Below, in pieces: positions 15,938 to 26,572 of a DNA stretch of 64,000 nt. The translations under genes and the position numbers were made by a program. Position 1 is the first letter of the stretch. Each line of letters begins with the position of its first letter. This DNA comes from Microbacterium sp. MAH-37 (GTDB taxonomy: Bacteria > Actinomycetota > Actinomycetes > Actinomycetales > Microbacteriaceae), in assembly GCF_009758255.1 (NCBI RefSeq), contig NZ_WSEN01000009.1, positions 186,001-250,000 of the forward strand, in the 5' to 3' direction. Below the pieces are notes generated by a model. The model had not been told where the DNA came from and did not search any database. It was given only the letters and a program-made list of their open reading frames with translations.

Positions 15938-18303
15938 GAGCCCAGCCCCAGCACGATCGGCAGCACGACGACGGCCACGGCGGTGCCCAGCAGGGCGCCG
16001 GCGATCAGTGCGTAGCCGGCGACCCCGGTCGTCTCGCCGACCCGCAGCGTGCGCTGCTGGGACCGTCGGAGGCCGAGGGCTCGGAGCACGAGCGGCTCCT
16101 CCCGGCGTGAGCGGGACATGGCTGATGTCGCGGCGAAGAACCCCGCGACGCCCAGCATCGCGGCGATCAGAGCGCCCGCGGTGAGAACGGTCGAGGCGAC
16201 CGAGGTGACCGGTGTCGCGCTCACCTGTGCTTCGGTGAGGATCCGCACGGGATGGGTCGCCTGCGTGCGCAGCAGCGATGCGACCGTGACGGGATCCGCG
16301 CTGTCCAGCCAGAGCTCGTCGGCCGCGAGCCGGACGCCGGCCGCGCGCAGCCGCTCCGGGTCTGCGGCGACGCCCCACCCGGAGCCGATCCCTGGCAGCG
16401 CGTCGACGATCCGCAGGACCTGGATGGACACCGGCTGCGCGGCGAAGCGGACCTGCGCCGTGAACACCGTGCCGACCTGGGCGCCGAGGCGATCGGCGAG
16501 GCTCCTGGTCAGCTCCGCGCCGACGACGTTCGCGGATCCGGTGTCCATCGACCCGGTGAACCCGAGCGCCTCAGACGGCCCCGCGAGCAGGTCCACGGTG
16601 TCGGCACCGATCGCGAGCGGCGTCCGCAGGATCTCCGCGGCAGAGGTCACGCCACTCCACTCCGCGGCCTCGGCTGCTGTCGTGTCGAGTCCCTCGTCGG
16701 TGATCAGCCGGACGTCCCCGCCGAGCACCGCGAAGCGGGTGCGCTGCTCGGCAGCACCTGCGGCGACCGGAGCCGCGGCCGCCAGGGCGATCGAGGCGGC
16801 CGCCAGCGCGAGGCACAGGATCGCGACCGCGGTCCCACCCATCCGGCGCGCGATCTGCCGCAGCGGCAGGATGGGTGCGATGCCCCGCGTGCGGCGCAGG
16901 GCGCGCTCGGCGAGCGCCGCGAGCGGAGCCGCGATCACAGGGACCAACGTGCACGCGGCGATGAGCATCAGCGCCGGGGCCGCCGCGGCGAGCGGATCGG
17001 GCGCGCCGTCGGCGCGGACGACGGATCCCGTCGCGAACAGCTGCCAGGTCGCGAAGGCGGCGAGGGCGACCGCGGCGAGAGCGGGCACGAGCAGCACCGG
17101 GAGCGTGCGCAGACCTGCATCGCTCCGCGAGGCATCCGCTCGCACCGACGCGCCGCCACCGGTGATCCGTGCGGTGAACAATGCGGAAAGGAGTGCCGGG
17201 ACGAGTGCGGCGCCCGCCGCGATCAGCAGAGCCGTCGTACCGGCGCCGACTGTCAGCACGAGCCCGGCCAACGCGACCAGCGCCCCTGCCGCGCCGAAGA
17301 TCAGGGCTTCGGCTGCGGCGCCGACGGCCAGACTGCGACGCGATGCTCCGCGCGCACGCAGCAGCACGATCTCTTCGGCCCGCGCGGCGGCGAGCATCGC
17401 CAGGACGATGCCGAGCACGAGCAGGCCGAGGAGCGCGATGATCAGCAGCGGCGCGACCAGCAGCCCGCGAGTTCCCGCGACGGCGGCGGCCTGGCGCTGG
17501 AGGGTCGCGCCGAGGCCTCCGATCACATCCATGTCGTGGTCGCCGTCCGGATCGACGACCTCCGGCACTGCGCGCAGCTTCGTGACTCCCGAGATCAGGG
17601 CGGGGAGCTCGGCGAGGTCAGTGCTCTCCGGAGCGACCTCCCAGGTGACGCTCGGCGGGTCGGGCAGGCCATCCAGCGCGTCGGCGACGGTGAACGCGGG
17701 ACCGATCACGCCGTCGTTCTCGCCGGACACGACCGAGGGATCTCCGTGCCACGCAGGGTCGGCGGCATCGTCCGGGGTCCAGGTGCCCACGAGCGCGAGC
17801 TCCACGCTCCCGGCCGCGGGCTGGAGGGGATCGATCTTGGTGATGGTGTCGCCGACCGCCAGTCCGCGGCGCTCGGCAGCAGCGACGGGCAGTGCGATCT
17901 GCTCCGCGGACTCCGGCCAGGCTCCGTCGGCGAGAGCGGCGAGTCCGGGCACACGCACATCGTCCAGCAGCCCGAGCTCGAAGGTCCGCTCCGAGGCGAA
18001 CGTCGCATGCACGACCGCACTCACCTGACGTGTGATCACGACGTCCGCGCCGGAGAACGCCGACGCGACGGCGTCGCGCACCGCGGCGTCCTGCGCCCCG
18101 GCATCCGCCGCCTGCTGTGCGACGACGCGCATCGTCCGCGCGTCGGGCTCGGCATCCGTGAGCATGCGCGCACTGCCGTCGGCGATCATGCGCTCGGCGA
18201 CGGCATCCAGACCGCCGATGCCTGCGACGAGGAGCGCCACGATGACGGCGACCAGCGACAGTCGACCGACGTGTACACCGGCCCGTCTCACCGCAAACGC
18301 CAT
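15934..18303 (-). CDS. FtsX-like ABC permease (first of two)
   Basis: A 789-residue permease with an N-terminal helix (LSLVAVIVALLVAGIGG), a large extracellular domain (about 40-260), several central helices including a LALAAASIALAAAAPVAA segment near 500, a second soluble domain and a final pair of helices. ATG 18303 is preferred to the TTG at 18324 because an AGGG ribosome site precedes it closely. It is the first gene of the four-gene operon and begins 69 bp after the SulP gene on the same strand; no terminator is evident between them. Confidence 0.87.
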   Translation of the reverse strand: MAFAVRRAGVHVGRLSLVAVIVALLVAGIGGLDAVAERMIADGSARMLTDAEPDARTMRVVAQQAADAGAQDAAVRDAVASAFSGADVVITRQVSAVVHATFASERTFELGLLDDVRVPGLAALADGAWPESAEQIALPVAAAERRGLAVGDTITKIDPLQPAAGSVELALVGTWTPDDAADPAWHGDPSVVSGENDGVIGPAFTVADALDGLPDPPSVTWEVAPESTDLAELPALISGVTKLRAVPEVVDPDGDHDMDVIGGLGATLQRQAAAVAGTRGLLVAPLLIIALLGLLVLGIVLAMLAAARAEEIVLLRARGASRRSLAVGAAAEALIFGAAGALVALAGLVLTVGAGTTALLIAAGAALVPALLSALFTARITGGGASVRADASRSDAGLRTLPVLLVPALAAVALAAFATWQLFATGSVVRADGAPDPLAAAAPALMLIAACTLVPVIAAPLAALAERALRRTRGIAPILPLRQIARRMGGTAVAILCLALAAASIALAAAAPVAAGAAEQRTRFAVLGGDVRLITDEGLDTTAAEAAEWSGVTSAAEILRTPLAIGADTVDLLAGPSEALGFTGSMDTGSANVVGAELTRSLADRLGAQVGTVFTAQVRFAAQPVSIQVLRIVDALPGIGSGWGVAADPERLRAAGVRLAADELWLDSADPVTVASLLRTQATHPVRILTEAQVSATPVTSVASTVLTAGALIAAMLGVAGFFAATSAMSRSRREEPLVLRALGLRRSQQRTLRVGETTGVAGYALIAGALLGTAVAVVVLPIVLGLGS

Positions 18304-18372
18304 CGTCCCTCGCTCTGCACGCAACGCAGAACAGTTTCGCCCGGTCTGCGCGGGCGCGCAATGGGCAGCCGA

Positions 18373-19896
18373 TCAGGCGCTTCCGTCGAGCGACCCGCTC
18401 AACCTTCCATGGAAGGCACGACTGTGCGGGTTCAGCCCCACGAGCTCCACCGTCGCCCCGTGCGCGGCGTACTTCGTCTCGACCGCGTCGAGCACGGCGA
18501 CGCTGGAGGCGTCCCACACGTGCGAACCGCTGAGGTCGATGACGATGCGCTCCGGATCGTCGACGTACGAGAATCGGTCCACGAGATCGTTGCTCGATGC
18601 GAAGAAGAGCGGGCCGAGCACCCGGTAATGCGCGACGGCGCCGCCCTGCGTGATCTCCCGCTCGACGGTGGTCACGTGTGCGATCCGCCTGGCGAACAGC
18701 ACCAGGGCCAGCAGCACGCCGACTCCGACGCCGATCGCGAGGTTGCCGGTCGCGACCACGATCGCGACGGTGACGAGCATCACGGCGGTCTCCGAGAGCG
18801 GCATCCGCTTCAGCGTGGAGGGGCGGACGCTGTGCCAGTCGATCGTGCGGAGCGCGACGATCATCATCACGGCAGCCAGGGCGGCCATCGGGATCGCCGC
18901 CATCACGGGCGAGAGCACCGCCACGAGCAGCAGCAGGAACAGCCCGGCGATCACGGTCGAGACGCGGCTGCGCGCCCGGCCGAGCTGAACGTTCACGACG
19001 GTCTGGCCGATCATCGCGCAGCCGGCCACGCCGCCCCAGAAGCCGGCCAGGATGTTCGCGACGCCCAGCCCCCACGACTCGCGCGACTTCGACGAGCGGC
19101 TGTCGGTGAGGTCGTCGACGAGCTTCGCGGTGAGCAGGCTCTCGAGGAGGCCGACCAGGGCCGCTCCGACGGCGGTGGGCAGGATGATCTGCAGCGTCGT
19201 CAGGTCGAACGGGACGGTCCAGGGAGTGAGGCCCGGGAGTCCCCCGCTGACGGAGCCCTCGTCGCCCACGGTCGGCACGTTCAGCCCGAAGATCATCGCC
19301 GCGGCCGTGACGACGACGATCGCGACCAGTGGCGCGGGCACGGCGGTGGTGAGCCTCGGCAGCAGCACGACGATGAGGATCGTCACCGCGAACAGCGGGT
19401 AGACCATCCACGGCACGTCGATCACATGCGAGACCTGCGCCAGGAAGATGAGCACACCGAGCGCGTTGACGAACCCGATCATGACCGAGCGTGGGATGTA
19501 GCGGATGAGCCGCGCCAGCCCGAACACCCCGAACAGCACCTGCAGCACACCGGTGAGCAGGACCGTCGGCAGCACGTACCCGGTCCCGTGCGCAGCGACC
19601 ATCGGCGCTATCACGAGTGCCACGGATCCGGCCGCGGCCGAGACCATCGCGGGCCGGCCGCCGAGGAACGACATCGCGATGGCCAGCGTCACCGATGAGA
19701 TCAGCGCGACGTCCGGCCCCACGCCCGAGATCAGCGAGAACGAGATGACCTCGGGGATCAGCGCGAGCGTGGTGACCATGCCCGCGAGCACCTCGGTGCT
19801 CAGCAGCCGCGGGTGCCGCAGCACGGCGAGCGCCGGGACCTGCCCGTTGGGCAGCCGGTACGCGGCGGACTCAGGCGCTGACGGCGGCAGCGGCAT
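18373..19896 (-). CDS. SulP family inorganic anion transporter with STAS domain
   Basis: A 507-residue SulP/SLC26-type carrier, with about 11-14 hydrophobic segments (residues 30-390) and a C-terminal STAS domain (about 400-500) containing IVIDLSGSHVWDASSVAVLD. The N-terminal LAGMVTTLALIPEVISFSLISG is the SulP signature region. Relatives move sulfate, bicarbonate or other anions. A GGAGGAGCAGG ribosome site lies inside the end of the upstream JetC-like gene, whose last 26 nt overlap this CDS, so the two are coupled. The anion cannot be inferred. Confidence 0.92.
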   Translation of the reverse strand: MPLPPSAPESAAYRLPNGQVPALAVLRHPRLLSTEVLAGMVTTLALIPEVISFSLISGVGPDVALISSVTLAIAMSFLGGRPAMVSAAAGSVALVIAPMVAAHGTGYVLPTVLLTGVLQVLFGVFGLARLIRYIPRSVMIGFVNALGVLIFLAQVSHVIDVPWMVYPLFAVTILIVVLLPRLTTAVPAPLVAIVVVTAAAMIFGLNVPTVGDEGSVSGGLPGLTPWTVPFDLTTLQIILPTAVGAALVGLLESLLTAKLVDDLTDSRSSKSRESWGLGVANILAGFWGGVAGCAMIGQTVVNVQLGRARSRVSTVIAGLFLLLLVAVLSPVMAAIPMAALAAVMMIVALRTIDWHSVRPSTLKRMPLSETAVMLVTVAIVVATGNLAIGVGVGVLLALVLFARRIAHVTTVEREITQGGAVAHYRVLGPLFFASSNDLVDRFSYVDDPERIVIDLSGSHVWDASSVAVLDAVETKYAAHGATVELVGLNPHSRAFHGRLSGSLDGSA

Positions 19897-22800
19897 CCTG
19901 CTCCTCCGGCAGCGCGACCTTGAGTTTCGCCCAGGAGCGGCCCTGGGTGTCCTTGAGGATGTCGTACTCCACGTCGACGTGCGGCTCGATGGCGCTGTAC
20001 TTGTCGTTCGGGGCGCCGATGACCAGCTGGAAGCCGAGGCCGCGCCAGGCGCCGATCGCGCGCTTGGTGAAGTGCGCGTCGGCCTTGATCAGGGCCTCGT
20101 CCATGAACACCGGTGCGTACCGCGGGCGCTCGGCACCGGCATCCCCGAGCTGGTAGCGGAGGGCTGCGCCGACGATGAACGCGATGAGCTCCTGCGACTC
20201 GCCACCGGACTTCTCGCCGATGTGATCGTAGAGGGCCACATGCTGTTTCGTGTCGACCGTGACCCGCTCGGCGCTCACCCTCACGTGGTTGCGCACGTCG
20301 ATGAGCTCGGCGAAGTCGGGCGCGGAGCGCCGCAGATGCGTGATGAGCCGCGACATCCGCCGGTAGGCGTGCTCACGGTCCTGGTCCGTCGACGCGTTCT
20401 CGATGAGCCCGCGGACCTCGCGCAGGTCGCGCCGGAAGCGCTTGCGCGCCTCGGACTGGCTCTCGCGCGTGGTGATCTGCAGGCGGTGGTCGTCGTCGTA
20501 GAACGGCAGATCCTGCATGATCCGGTTGATCGGCTCGATGCGCTCACGGATCTCGCGCAGCGCGCGGCCGAGCGTGGAGTCGAGATTGGTGAGGTCGTTG
20601 CCGGAGAGATGCACCAGGCTGTCCCGCCACTCGCTCTCGAGGCGGTGCAGCCCGCTGGTCTCGAGCGCAGTGAGGATGTTCTCGAAGTCGTCGACGTAGA
20701 GGTCGGGGTCGGCGAGCAGGTTCGGGTTCTCCCAGCGCTCCAGGAAGCCGCTCATCAGGCGGCGCATGGCTTCGCGCTGTTCGTGGTGCGCGTCGAAGGC
20801 CGCAGCACGGTCTTCGGTGAGCCTGGCACCCGCGGTGCCCAGCGCGCCGTCGAAGCGCTCCAGCAGCACCGATGGCGCGGCCTTGGCGGATGCCGGCGTC
20901 GCGAAGCGCTCGTCCAGGTACTGCGCCTGCTCGGCGTCGACGGCGCGCTCCGCCTCGGCCGCCCCTTCGATCAGCGCCTGCCCGGCGTCGACCTCGTCGG
21001 TGATCCGCGCCCAGCGGTCCTCGACCTGCTGGCGCTCAGCGCTCGCGGCGCCGATCTCCTCACGCAGTCGCACGAGCAGTCGCTTCGACTTCTCGATCTG
21101 CGCTGCGATGCCGGCGATGTCGGGATTCTCCTCACCGATCTCGGCTTCGAGGCGCCGCCAGCGCTCCTGCTCGGCGGTCAGGGCGGCGACGTCGACGTTC
21201 TCCCAGACGACGTCGACGATCCTGGCGTAGGCCGCGCGCTCGGCGTCGAAGCGGTCCAGCGCGCTCTCCGCCGCGGCGACCTCGGCATCGGCACGCTCCA
21301 GCGCGGGCTGCAGGTCGCGGACTGCGGCCTCGAGCTCGCGCAGCCGTGCGCGGTTGGAGAAGCCGAGCACGTTCGCCCGGCCGTGGCCGCCGTGCGCGCC
21401 CTGGTCACCGCGCGACATCTGCCCGGTGATCGTGAGTGCCGCCTCATGCCGGGCGAGGTCCGCCGCCGTGTTCACGCACACGAAGTCGAAGCGCTCACCG
21501 AGCCGCACCTGCAGCCAGCCGGTGAACGGCGAGTCGGCGTAGTCGAGCCGGCCTGGCATCCGGTCGGCCTCTCCCCCACCGCTCGCGCGCAGTCCGGTGT
21601 GCACGCCCTGGTAGCTGAGCCGGCGAGGCGTCCGCACACCGTCGATCGCGCCACGGAACCGGTCGAGATCGGCCGTGTCGATGAGCACCGTGGTGGCGAA
21701 GCCGCCCAGGGCGAGGTTGAACGCCTCTCGCCAGGGCTCGTACTCCGTGCGCACCTCGATCAGCTCGCCGACGAACGGCAGCTGGTGCGGCTCGAGTCCG
21801 GCAGCCTCGGCGAGCAGCTCGCGCGAGCGGTACAGGTCGGCGGGGATGTTGCCGGAGAAGGCGGACGCCTCGTCGAGCGCCCGTTCACGCTGTGCGAGTT
21901 CGCTGCGCAGCCCGTCGCGTGTGCGCCGAGCCTCGGCCCAGGCCTCCCGAGCGCTGCCCTTCGCATCGGCGTCTGCCAGCACGGCGCGGCCACGTGCGAC
22001 GATCTTCTCGAATTCGGCCCGGCTGCCCACCTCGGCGCCGAGCTCCCGCAGATCGTCCTCGAGCCGCTCGCGCTGGGCGCGAGCCTCGTCGAGCCGTCGC
22101 TCCACGCCGCGCAGCTCGCGCTGCGCGGTCTCCAGCCGGTCGCCGCCGCGCTCGCGCAGCAGGTCGCGCAGGCCGTCGTGCTCGGACTCGGCGGCATCCG
22201 CCTGCACGCGCTTCTCGCGCACCTGGGCGTCCAGCTCGCGTCGCCGGTCGCGCAGCTCGTCCTCCACCTCGCGGAGCAGATCCATCCGCCGCTCCGCCTT
22301 CCACAGCGAGGCGATCGAGGACGGGTCGTCGAACACGCCGACGGCGTCGATCAGCGTCATCCGCTCCGCGGCGTCCTCGATGCGGCGACGCAGGTCGCGG
22401 ATCGGCTCGAGTGCCGCCACCTGCTGACGCGCCACGAGCATCCGCTGCTTGGTGCTCTCCAGCTCGTCGAAGTGCTGCACCACGGCGTCCGCGGTGCGCA
22501 TGGTTTCCGGCTCCTCGAGCACGAGACGCTTGTACAGGTCGTCGACGGTGGTGATCTGCTGGCCGGCCTGGATGCGGGCGAGCAGGCTCATGGCGTTCGC
22601 ACCGGCACCTGCCGCGCCGATGCCGAGCAGCGAGTGCAGACGCGCGGAGAACTCGCGATCGGTCCCCACGGGCTCGAGTCCGGCGGCGCGGACGGATGCG
22701 TCGGTGAGCCGCTGAGCGGCGGCCTTCTCCAGTTCGGCGAGGTCGAAGGCGGCGTTCACCGTGGCGCGCACGCGCACGGTGTCCTCCAACACGCGGGCTC

Positions 22801-23251
22801 CGGCCGGGATGTACCAGGCGCGCACCGCGGTGAACCGAGAGTCGTCGTGGTCGCGCCAGGTCATCGCGATCGCGGTCCAGGTGTCCTCCCCGTCGCCGCG
22901 GAGCACCTGCACTTTCGTGCCCTCCTCGGTGCGGGTCTCGTCGAGCTTGCCGCGGCCGTAGGAGAGCACGTTGCGCTGCTCGTCGCCGCGCGGCCGCCCG
23001 GTGACGCCGCCGTTGGACGCGCCGTTGAACGGCGTCGTGTGCGGCATCATCAGCGCGATGTAGGCGTCCATGAGGGTGGACTTGCCGGAACCGGACCCGC
23101 CGCAGAGCAGGGTTGCCGCTGGTGAGAACCGCACCCGGTGCGGGCCGCCGTCGTAGCCGCCCCAGTTCACCAGCTGCAGGTCCTCGGCGACCCACTGCTG
23201 TCCGCGCGAGGCCTCCGGGATGAGGCCGAAGAGCGTGTCGATCATCGTCAT
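19871..23251 (-). CDS. jetC: SMC-like ATPase of a Wadjet/MksBEF-type complex (JetC/MksB)
   Basis: A 1126-residue SMC/MukB-like ATPase. Walker [10 protein letters not shown] is at residues 51-59. Long charged, coiled-coil-forming stretches occupy about 300-500 and 620-960 around a hinge-like segment (about 500-620), and the ABC signature KSGGESQEL and Walker [12 protein letters not shown] lie near 1030-1085. In Wadjet systems JetC with JetA and JetB extrudes DNA loops, and JetD then cuts small circular DNA. ATG 23251 overlaps the jetB stop (ATGA). The expected next gene, jetD, is absent: the downstream overlapping gene encodes a SulP transporter. The protein looks intact. Confidence 0.88.
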   Translation of the reverse strand: MTMIDTLFGLIPEASRGQQWVAEDLQLVNWGGYDGGPHRVRFSPAATLLCGGSGSGKSTLMDAYIALMMPHTTPFNGASNGGVTGRPRGDEQRNVLSYGRGKLDETRTEEGTKVQVLRGDGEDTWTAIAMTWRDHDDSRFTAVRAWYIPAGARVLEDTVRVRATVNAAFDLAELEKAAAQRLTDASVRAAGLEPVGTDREFSARLHSLLGIGAAGAGANAMSLLARIQAGQQITTVDDLYKRLVLEEPETMRTADAVVQHFDELESTKQRMLVARQQVAALEPIRDLRRRIEDAAERMTLIDAVGVFDDPSSIASLWKAERRMDLLREVEDELRDRRRELDAQVREKRVQADAAESEHDGLRDLLRERGGDRLETAQRELRGVERRLDEARAQRERLEDDLRELGAEVGSRAEFEKIVARGRAVLADADAKGSAREAWAEARRTRDGLRSELAQRERALDEASAFSGNIPADLYRSRELLAEAAGLEPHQLPFVGELIEVRTEYEPWREAFNLALGGFATTVLIDTADLDRFRGAIDGVRTPRRLSYQGVHTGLRASGGGEADRMPGRLDYADSPFTGWLQVRLGERFDFVCVNTAADLARHEAALTITGQMSRGDQGAHGGHGRANVLGFSNRARLRELEAAVRDLQPALERADAEVAAAESALDRFDAERAAYARIVDVVWENVDVAALTAEQERWRRLEAEIGEENPDIAGIAAQIEKSKRLLVRLREEIGAASAERQQVEDRWARITDEVDAGQALIEGAAEAERAVDAEQAQYLDERFATPASAKAAPSVLLERFDGALGTAGARLTEDRAAAFDAHHEQREAMRRLMSGFLERWENPNLLADPDLYVDDFENILTALETSGLHRLESEWRDSLVHLSGNDLTNLDSTLGRALREIRERIEPINRIMQDLPFYDDDHRLQITTRESQSEARKRFRRDLREVRGLIENASTDQDREHAYRRMSRLITHLRRSAPDFAELIDVRNHVRVSAERVTVDTKQHVALYDHIGEKSGGESQELIAFIVGAALRYQLGDAGAERPRYAPVFMDEALIKADAHFTKRAIGAWRGLGFQLVIGAPNDKYSAIEPHVDVEYDILKDTQGRSWAKLKVALPEEQDAAAAVSA

Positions 23252-23949
23252 GCGCGGACGTCCTCCAGTGCCTCGGATGCGTCAGCCGCGGCCTCGGATG
23301 CGCCGAGCCGCTCGGCGGCGGTCTCGCGCAGCCAGTCGCGCAGCTCGGTGAGCTTCTCGGCGCTGAGCACCACCTCGACGAGGGGGCCGATCCGGTAACG
23401 GCCGGTGGTCTCCTCGCTGATGATGCCGTCGTTCGACAGCTTTCGCATCGCGTCGCGCACCGCCTTCTGGCGGCGCGAGATGTCGCCGTCGGCGTCGGTG
23501 AAGTAGCTCAGAACGGTCTGCTCGACGTCCTCGATGTCGATGCGCGGCGCGGCCTCACCGGCCACGTTCTCCCGCTCGTAGACGGTGCGCAGGTGCACCA
23601 GCACGAGGGTCTCGGAGCGGGTGTAGGGCGTGTCGCGCAGCAGGATGGGGATGTCGAGCTCCTCGATGCGGATCTGCTGCTTGTAGGCGAGACCGTGCTC
23701 GTGGTCGACGACGAGCCGGATGTAGAGGTCGTTGAGCCTGGACTCGATCACCGTCTGGTTGTCGAGCAGCGTGCGCCACTCCTGGCGGTTGCGCTCGGCG
23801 AGCAGGAACCGGCGGTGCAGGATGAGGGCGAGCGTGCGGCGCACCTCGGGGTCGAGCACGCCGCGATCGCCGGGGAACAGCTCGGCGAGGTCGTCCTCCA
23901 TGGCGACGGGGGCGATGAAGCCCGCTTCCTCTGTGCTGTCGCTGGTCAT
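23248..23949 (-). CDS. jetB: Wadjet/MksE-type kleisin-associated subunit (DUF4194, JetB)
   Basis: A 233-residue protein of the DUF4194 family. Its [16 protein letters not shown] and [17 protein letters not shown] segments and its winged-helix-like C-terminal half are typical of the JetB/MksE (KITE-like) subunit that bridges kleisin and SMC heads. It sits between the JetA- and JetC-like genes with ATGA overlaps on both sides, so the three proteins should be made in fixed ratio. Confidence 0.85.
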   Translation of the reverse strand: MTSDSTEEAGFIAPVAMEDDLAELFPGDRGVLDPEVRRTLALILHRRFLLAERNRQEWRTLLDNQTVIESRLNDLYIRLVVDHEHGLAYKQQIRIEELDIPILLRDTPYTRSETLVLVHLRTVYERENVAGEAAPRIDIEDVEQTVLSYFTDADGDISRRQKAVRDAMRKLSNDGIISEETTGRYRIGPLVEVVLSAEKLTELRDWLRETAAERLGASEAAADASEALEDVRA

Positions 23950-25409
23950 TCCGAGTCCTTCCTCGCGTGCGCGGTCACTGCCTCGAAGGCGAACCGACGC
24001 GCAGTGCCGTCCGGGCGCACGGTCTCGACGATCGATACCCCGTCGCCGGCCTCGAGGGCGCCACGATGGGCGATCTCGAGCAGTCCGAGCAGATCGACGG
24101 GTCGGCGGGTGATGTCGGCGGCGCCCTCGAACGCCTCGCCGAGGTCGAACGTGTCGCCGAGCCCCGCGACGTACGCCTCGAGCTCCGCATAGTGCGGTCC
24201 GCCCCAGGCGCGGGTGTCGGCGTCGAGGAACTCGACGTCCTGCCCCTGGGAGGACAGCGCCGCGGGAGATCCGGGCGGGCGGATGTCGCCGAGCGACTGC
24301 CTCAGGTGACCGATGTGCGCGACCGGCAGGCGGCGCAGCGGCTCGACCGGGGTCTCCGGCGTGCGCGTCTGGGTCCAGGCCTGGAGACCCGCGATCACGT
24401 CGCGCAGCAGCTCGTCCACCTGTCGGTCGCGCGCCGGGTCGTGCGTGCGCACCTGTCCGGCGATCACGTGCGAGGCGCGCCGCTGCGCGGTGAGCACCTC
24501 CTGGACGCCGAGTTCCATGCGGCGGCCGATCATGTCCAGCTCCGCGCGCTGCGTGGCATCCAGCCGCTCGGCGAAGGGGCGCGAGAGCAGGCCGTGCAGC
24601 TGCTCGGTGAGGGCGTCGATGCGCTCCGGATCTCCGATCAGGCGCAGTGCGCCCGCGAACGCCTGGCCCTCGCGGGTGGACTGCATGACCTGCTGCCCGC
24701 GCAGCAGATACTCGCGCAGCACCTCGCCGGTCGGGCGCTCGTCGCGACGCAGGTCGCGGATCACGTCGCGCTGCATCGCCTTGATCGACTCGGCGACGCG
24801 GGTGAAGTCCGCGGGGAGGCCCCGGGAGAGGTGCAGCACGTTCTCGGCCTCTTCGAGCAGCTCGTCGTCGGGGACCGGGTCGCCCGGACCGTCTTCGAGG
24901 GCGGCGATCTGCGCGTCCAGAGCCTCACGCTCGGCCTTCAGGCGCCTCAGGCGCCTGGCCGGGTCGCCGTCGGCATTGCCCGCGAGGCGCTCCACGGCCT
25001 CGAGCAGGGTACGCACCCGAGAGTTGGAGACGCGGGATCCGCCGCCGGTGAGGTCGGCGATCTCGAGCGCGCGCACGGCGTGCGCGGTCAGGCGGTACAC
25101 CTCGGTCTCGCCGTCGATCTGCTGGCCGAGCCAGCCGACCCTCACCCAGTACCGGCACACCTCACGGCCGGATGCCGCAGGCAGACGCCTGCGGTCGTCC
25201 TCGTAGCCATCGGCGCGGAGCTGGTCGAGCATCTCGCCGACCTCGACGTGCGCGTCGGCGACCGTCACCGTCGGGCGATCGGCGGAGAACATCGTGCTCA
25301 GTGCCGAGACGACGAACGGCGCGTACCTGCCGTGCAGCAGGTCGAGGGTCGGCGTCTTGAACGCTGCGAGGGCGCGCAGGTAGGCAGCCCCTGCTCGAGT
25401 ACCCGTCAC
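23946..25409 (-). CDS. jetA: Wadjet/MksF-type kleisin subunit (DUF3375, JetA)
   Basis: A 487-residue protein of the DUF3375 family. It has an N-terminal winged-helix region with [18 protein letters not shown], a [10 protein letters not shown] motif near 85, a coiled-coil middle (about 150-300) and a C-terminal domain. This is the kleisin that closes the SMC ring in JetABC and MksBEF complexes. GTG 25409 has GGGAG five bases upstream and is the first gene of the operon JetA-JetB-JetC-SulP. The 97 bp upstream contain a plausible -10 TAGGCT (25480-25475). Confidence 0.86.
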   Translation of the reverse strand: MTGTRAGAAYLRALAAFKTPTLDLLHGRYAPFVVSALSTMFSADRPTVTVADAHVEVGEMLDQLRADGYEDDRRRLPAASGREVCRYWVRVGWLGQQIDGETEVYRLTAHAVRALEIADLTGGGSRVSNSRVRTLLEAVERLAGNADGDPARRLRRLKAEREALDAQIAALEDGPGDPVPDDELLEEAENVLHLSRGLPADFTRVAESIKAMQRDVIRDLRRDERPTGEVLREYLLRGQQVMQSTREGQAFAGALRLIGDPERIDALTEQLHGLLSRPFAERLDATQRAELDMIGRRMELGVQEVLTAQRRASHVIAGQVRTHDPARDRQVDELLRDVIAGLQAWTQTRTPETPVEPLRRLPVAHIGHLRQSLGDIRPPGSPAALSSQGQDVEFLDADTRAWGGPHYAELEAYVAGLGDTFDLGEAFEGAADITRRPVDLLGLLEIAHRGALEAGDGVSIVETVRPDGTARRFAFEAVTAHARKDSE

Positions 25410-25505
25410 GCTGCTCCCGAAGTTCCATGAAAACCGTGCCGATCCCGCGTGGTTCCGCGCAGAGCAGCATCCTCCAGCCTAGTGCGGCAGCTCACCCGCA
25501 GAGGA

Positions 25506-26168
25506 TCACACGAAGCCCTGCTCGACCAGCACGCATCCGCTCTCGGTGATGACGTGCGCCTGCCCGGACCCGCCGACGACCCGCGACCAGCTCTCGACGA
25601 CCAGGCGATCCCGGTGGATCGACATGTCGAAGCCGCCGTACATGCCTGGGTAGCCGAACCACAGCCTCTCGAGAGGTTCTGCAGCGATGATCTCGGTCGC
25701 GATCGGCCGGAATCGCACCGGATCGAGCCGTTCGGTGCGCTCCGCGATCAGGTCGGCCAGGTGCCGATCCCACGCGGCGAATCGTCGCTGCTCGGGGTCG
25801 GCGGGCGTGCGCGTGGCGAGAACCTCGCGCAGATGACGGTGACCGTGCTTCTCCGCCACGTCGATCGGGCGGTCGCCGTCGGAGTTCCGGAGCGACCGCC
25901 ACGCACCGCGTCGTACGAGCCCCTCGGCCACGTCGACCGGCGCGCCGAGGAAGGCGGCCTGATGCAGCGGGGCGAACCAGGACGGCCCGCCGATCCGCCA
26001 GTGATTCGCGCTCGGGCGGCCGGACGAGTCGAGGAGGCCGAACACCCGAACCCAATCCCCCGCCTTCGCCGCGTCGGCGAGCCGATCGATGGCGTCGACG
26101 TGGTTCGGGTTCAGCGCTTCGGGATCGAGGATGCCCGGCCATTCCGCGCTCGTCATCGGCTCCGCCAT
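25506..26168 (-). CDS. Ankyrin-repeat domain protein
   Basis: A 220-residue protein. Residues about 25-110 contain two to three ankyrin-like repeats (APLHQAAFLGAPVDVAEGLVRRGA followed by a DGDRPIDVAEKHGHRHL unit). The C-terminal half (LERLWFGYPGMYGGFDM and beyond) matches no family I can name. The frame starting at 26172 is an out-of-register shadow. A CATAGT -10-like box (26180-26175) precedes ATG 26168 by 6 nt without a ribosome site, suggesting a leaderless message. It lies upstream of the JetA operon on the same strand; whether it belongs to it is unclear. Confidence 0.75.
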   Translation of the reverse strand: MAEPMTSAEWPGILDPEALNPNHVDAIDRLADAAKAGDWVRVFGLLDSSGRPSANHWRIGGPSWFAPLHQAAFLGAPVDVAEGLVRRGAWRSLRNSDGDRPIDVAEKHGHRHLREVLATRTPADPEQRRFAAWDRHLADLIAERTERLDPVRFRPIATEIIAAEPLERLWFGYPGMYGGFDMSIHRDRLVVESWSRVVGGSGQAHVITESGCVLVEQGFV

Positions 26169-26321
26169 GCATCCACTATGCCCGAGCGCGGTTCCTGCCG
26201 ATGCGTCGACGCCGGGCGGATCCGTCGGCGATCAGCCACCGGTGTCGAAACGGCCGCCGCCTGTTCGTGGTCTTCATAGCCGGACCACAACGGATCCGGT
26301 CCCAGCCGGAAGGACTTCCCC

Positions 26322-26516
26322 ATGTACATCGATCCGACGATGACGATCCTCGTCCACCGCGTGGAGACGGAGCAGCAGGTCGCCAAGGCCGAACAGCGCC
26401 GTGTGATCGCTGAACGCGCTGCGGCCGACAAGGCCGCAAGGCGGGTCCCGAAGGCGCCCGCTCGCACACCGATCGGACGGATTCTCCGCAGGAATGTCGA
26501 AACGCGCGAAGCATGA
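26322..26516 (+). CDS. Small basic hypothetical protein
   Basis: A 64-residue ORF preceded by GGAAGGA seven bases before ATG 26322. It is highly charged and helical in appearance (a run rich in Ala, Arg, Lys and Glu from residue 18 to 45) with no cysteine, signal or membrane segment. It lies 56 bp upstream of the DGPF/sigma operon on the same strand. I do not recognise a family. The good ribosome site and codon use support it being real. Confidence 0.5.
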   Translation: MYIDPTMTILVHRVETEQQVAKAEQRRVIAERAAADKAARRVPKAPARTPIGRILRRNVETREA

Positions 26517-26572
26517 TCGTAGAACAGATGAAGCGACACACGACACTCTCAAGAGACGAAGGAGGGCTGATC

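Noticed and set aside
16252..19698. Very long plus-strand open frame (over 1100 codons)
   Set aside because: It is antisense to the FtsX permease and SulP genes, has a His/Arg/Asp-rich composition typical of high-GC shadows, and no domain or start signal.
19505..23125. Long plus-strand frame opposite jetC
   Set aside because: Shadow of the SMC-like gene; composition is repetitive Leu/Val/Arg/Gly without recognisable motifs.
23967..25430. Possible missing JetD on the opposite strand of jetA
   Set aside because: The translation shows no TOPRIM or DUF3322/DUF2220 features and mirrors jetA codon structure.
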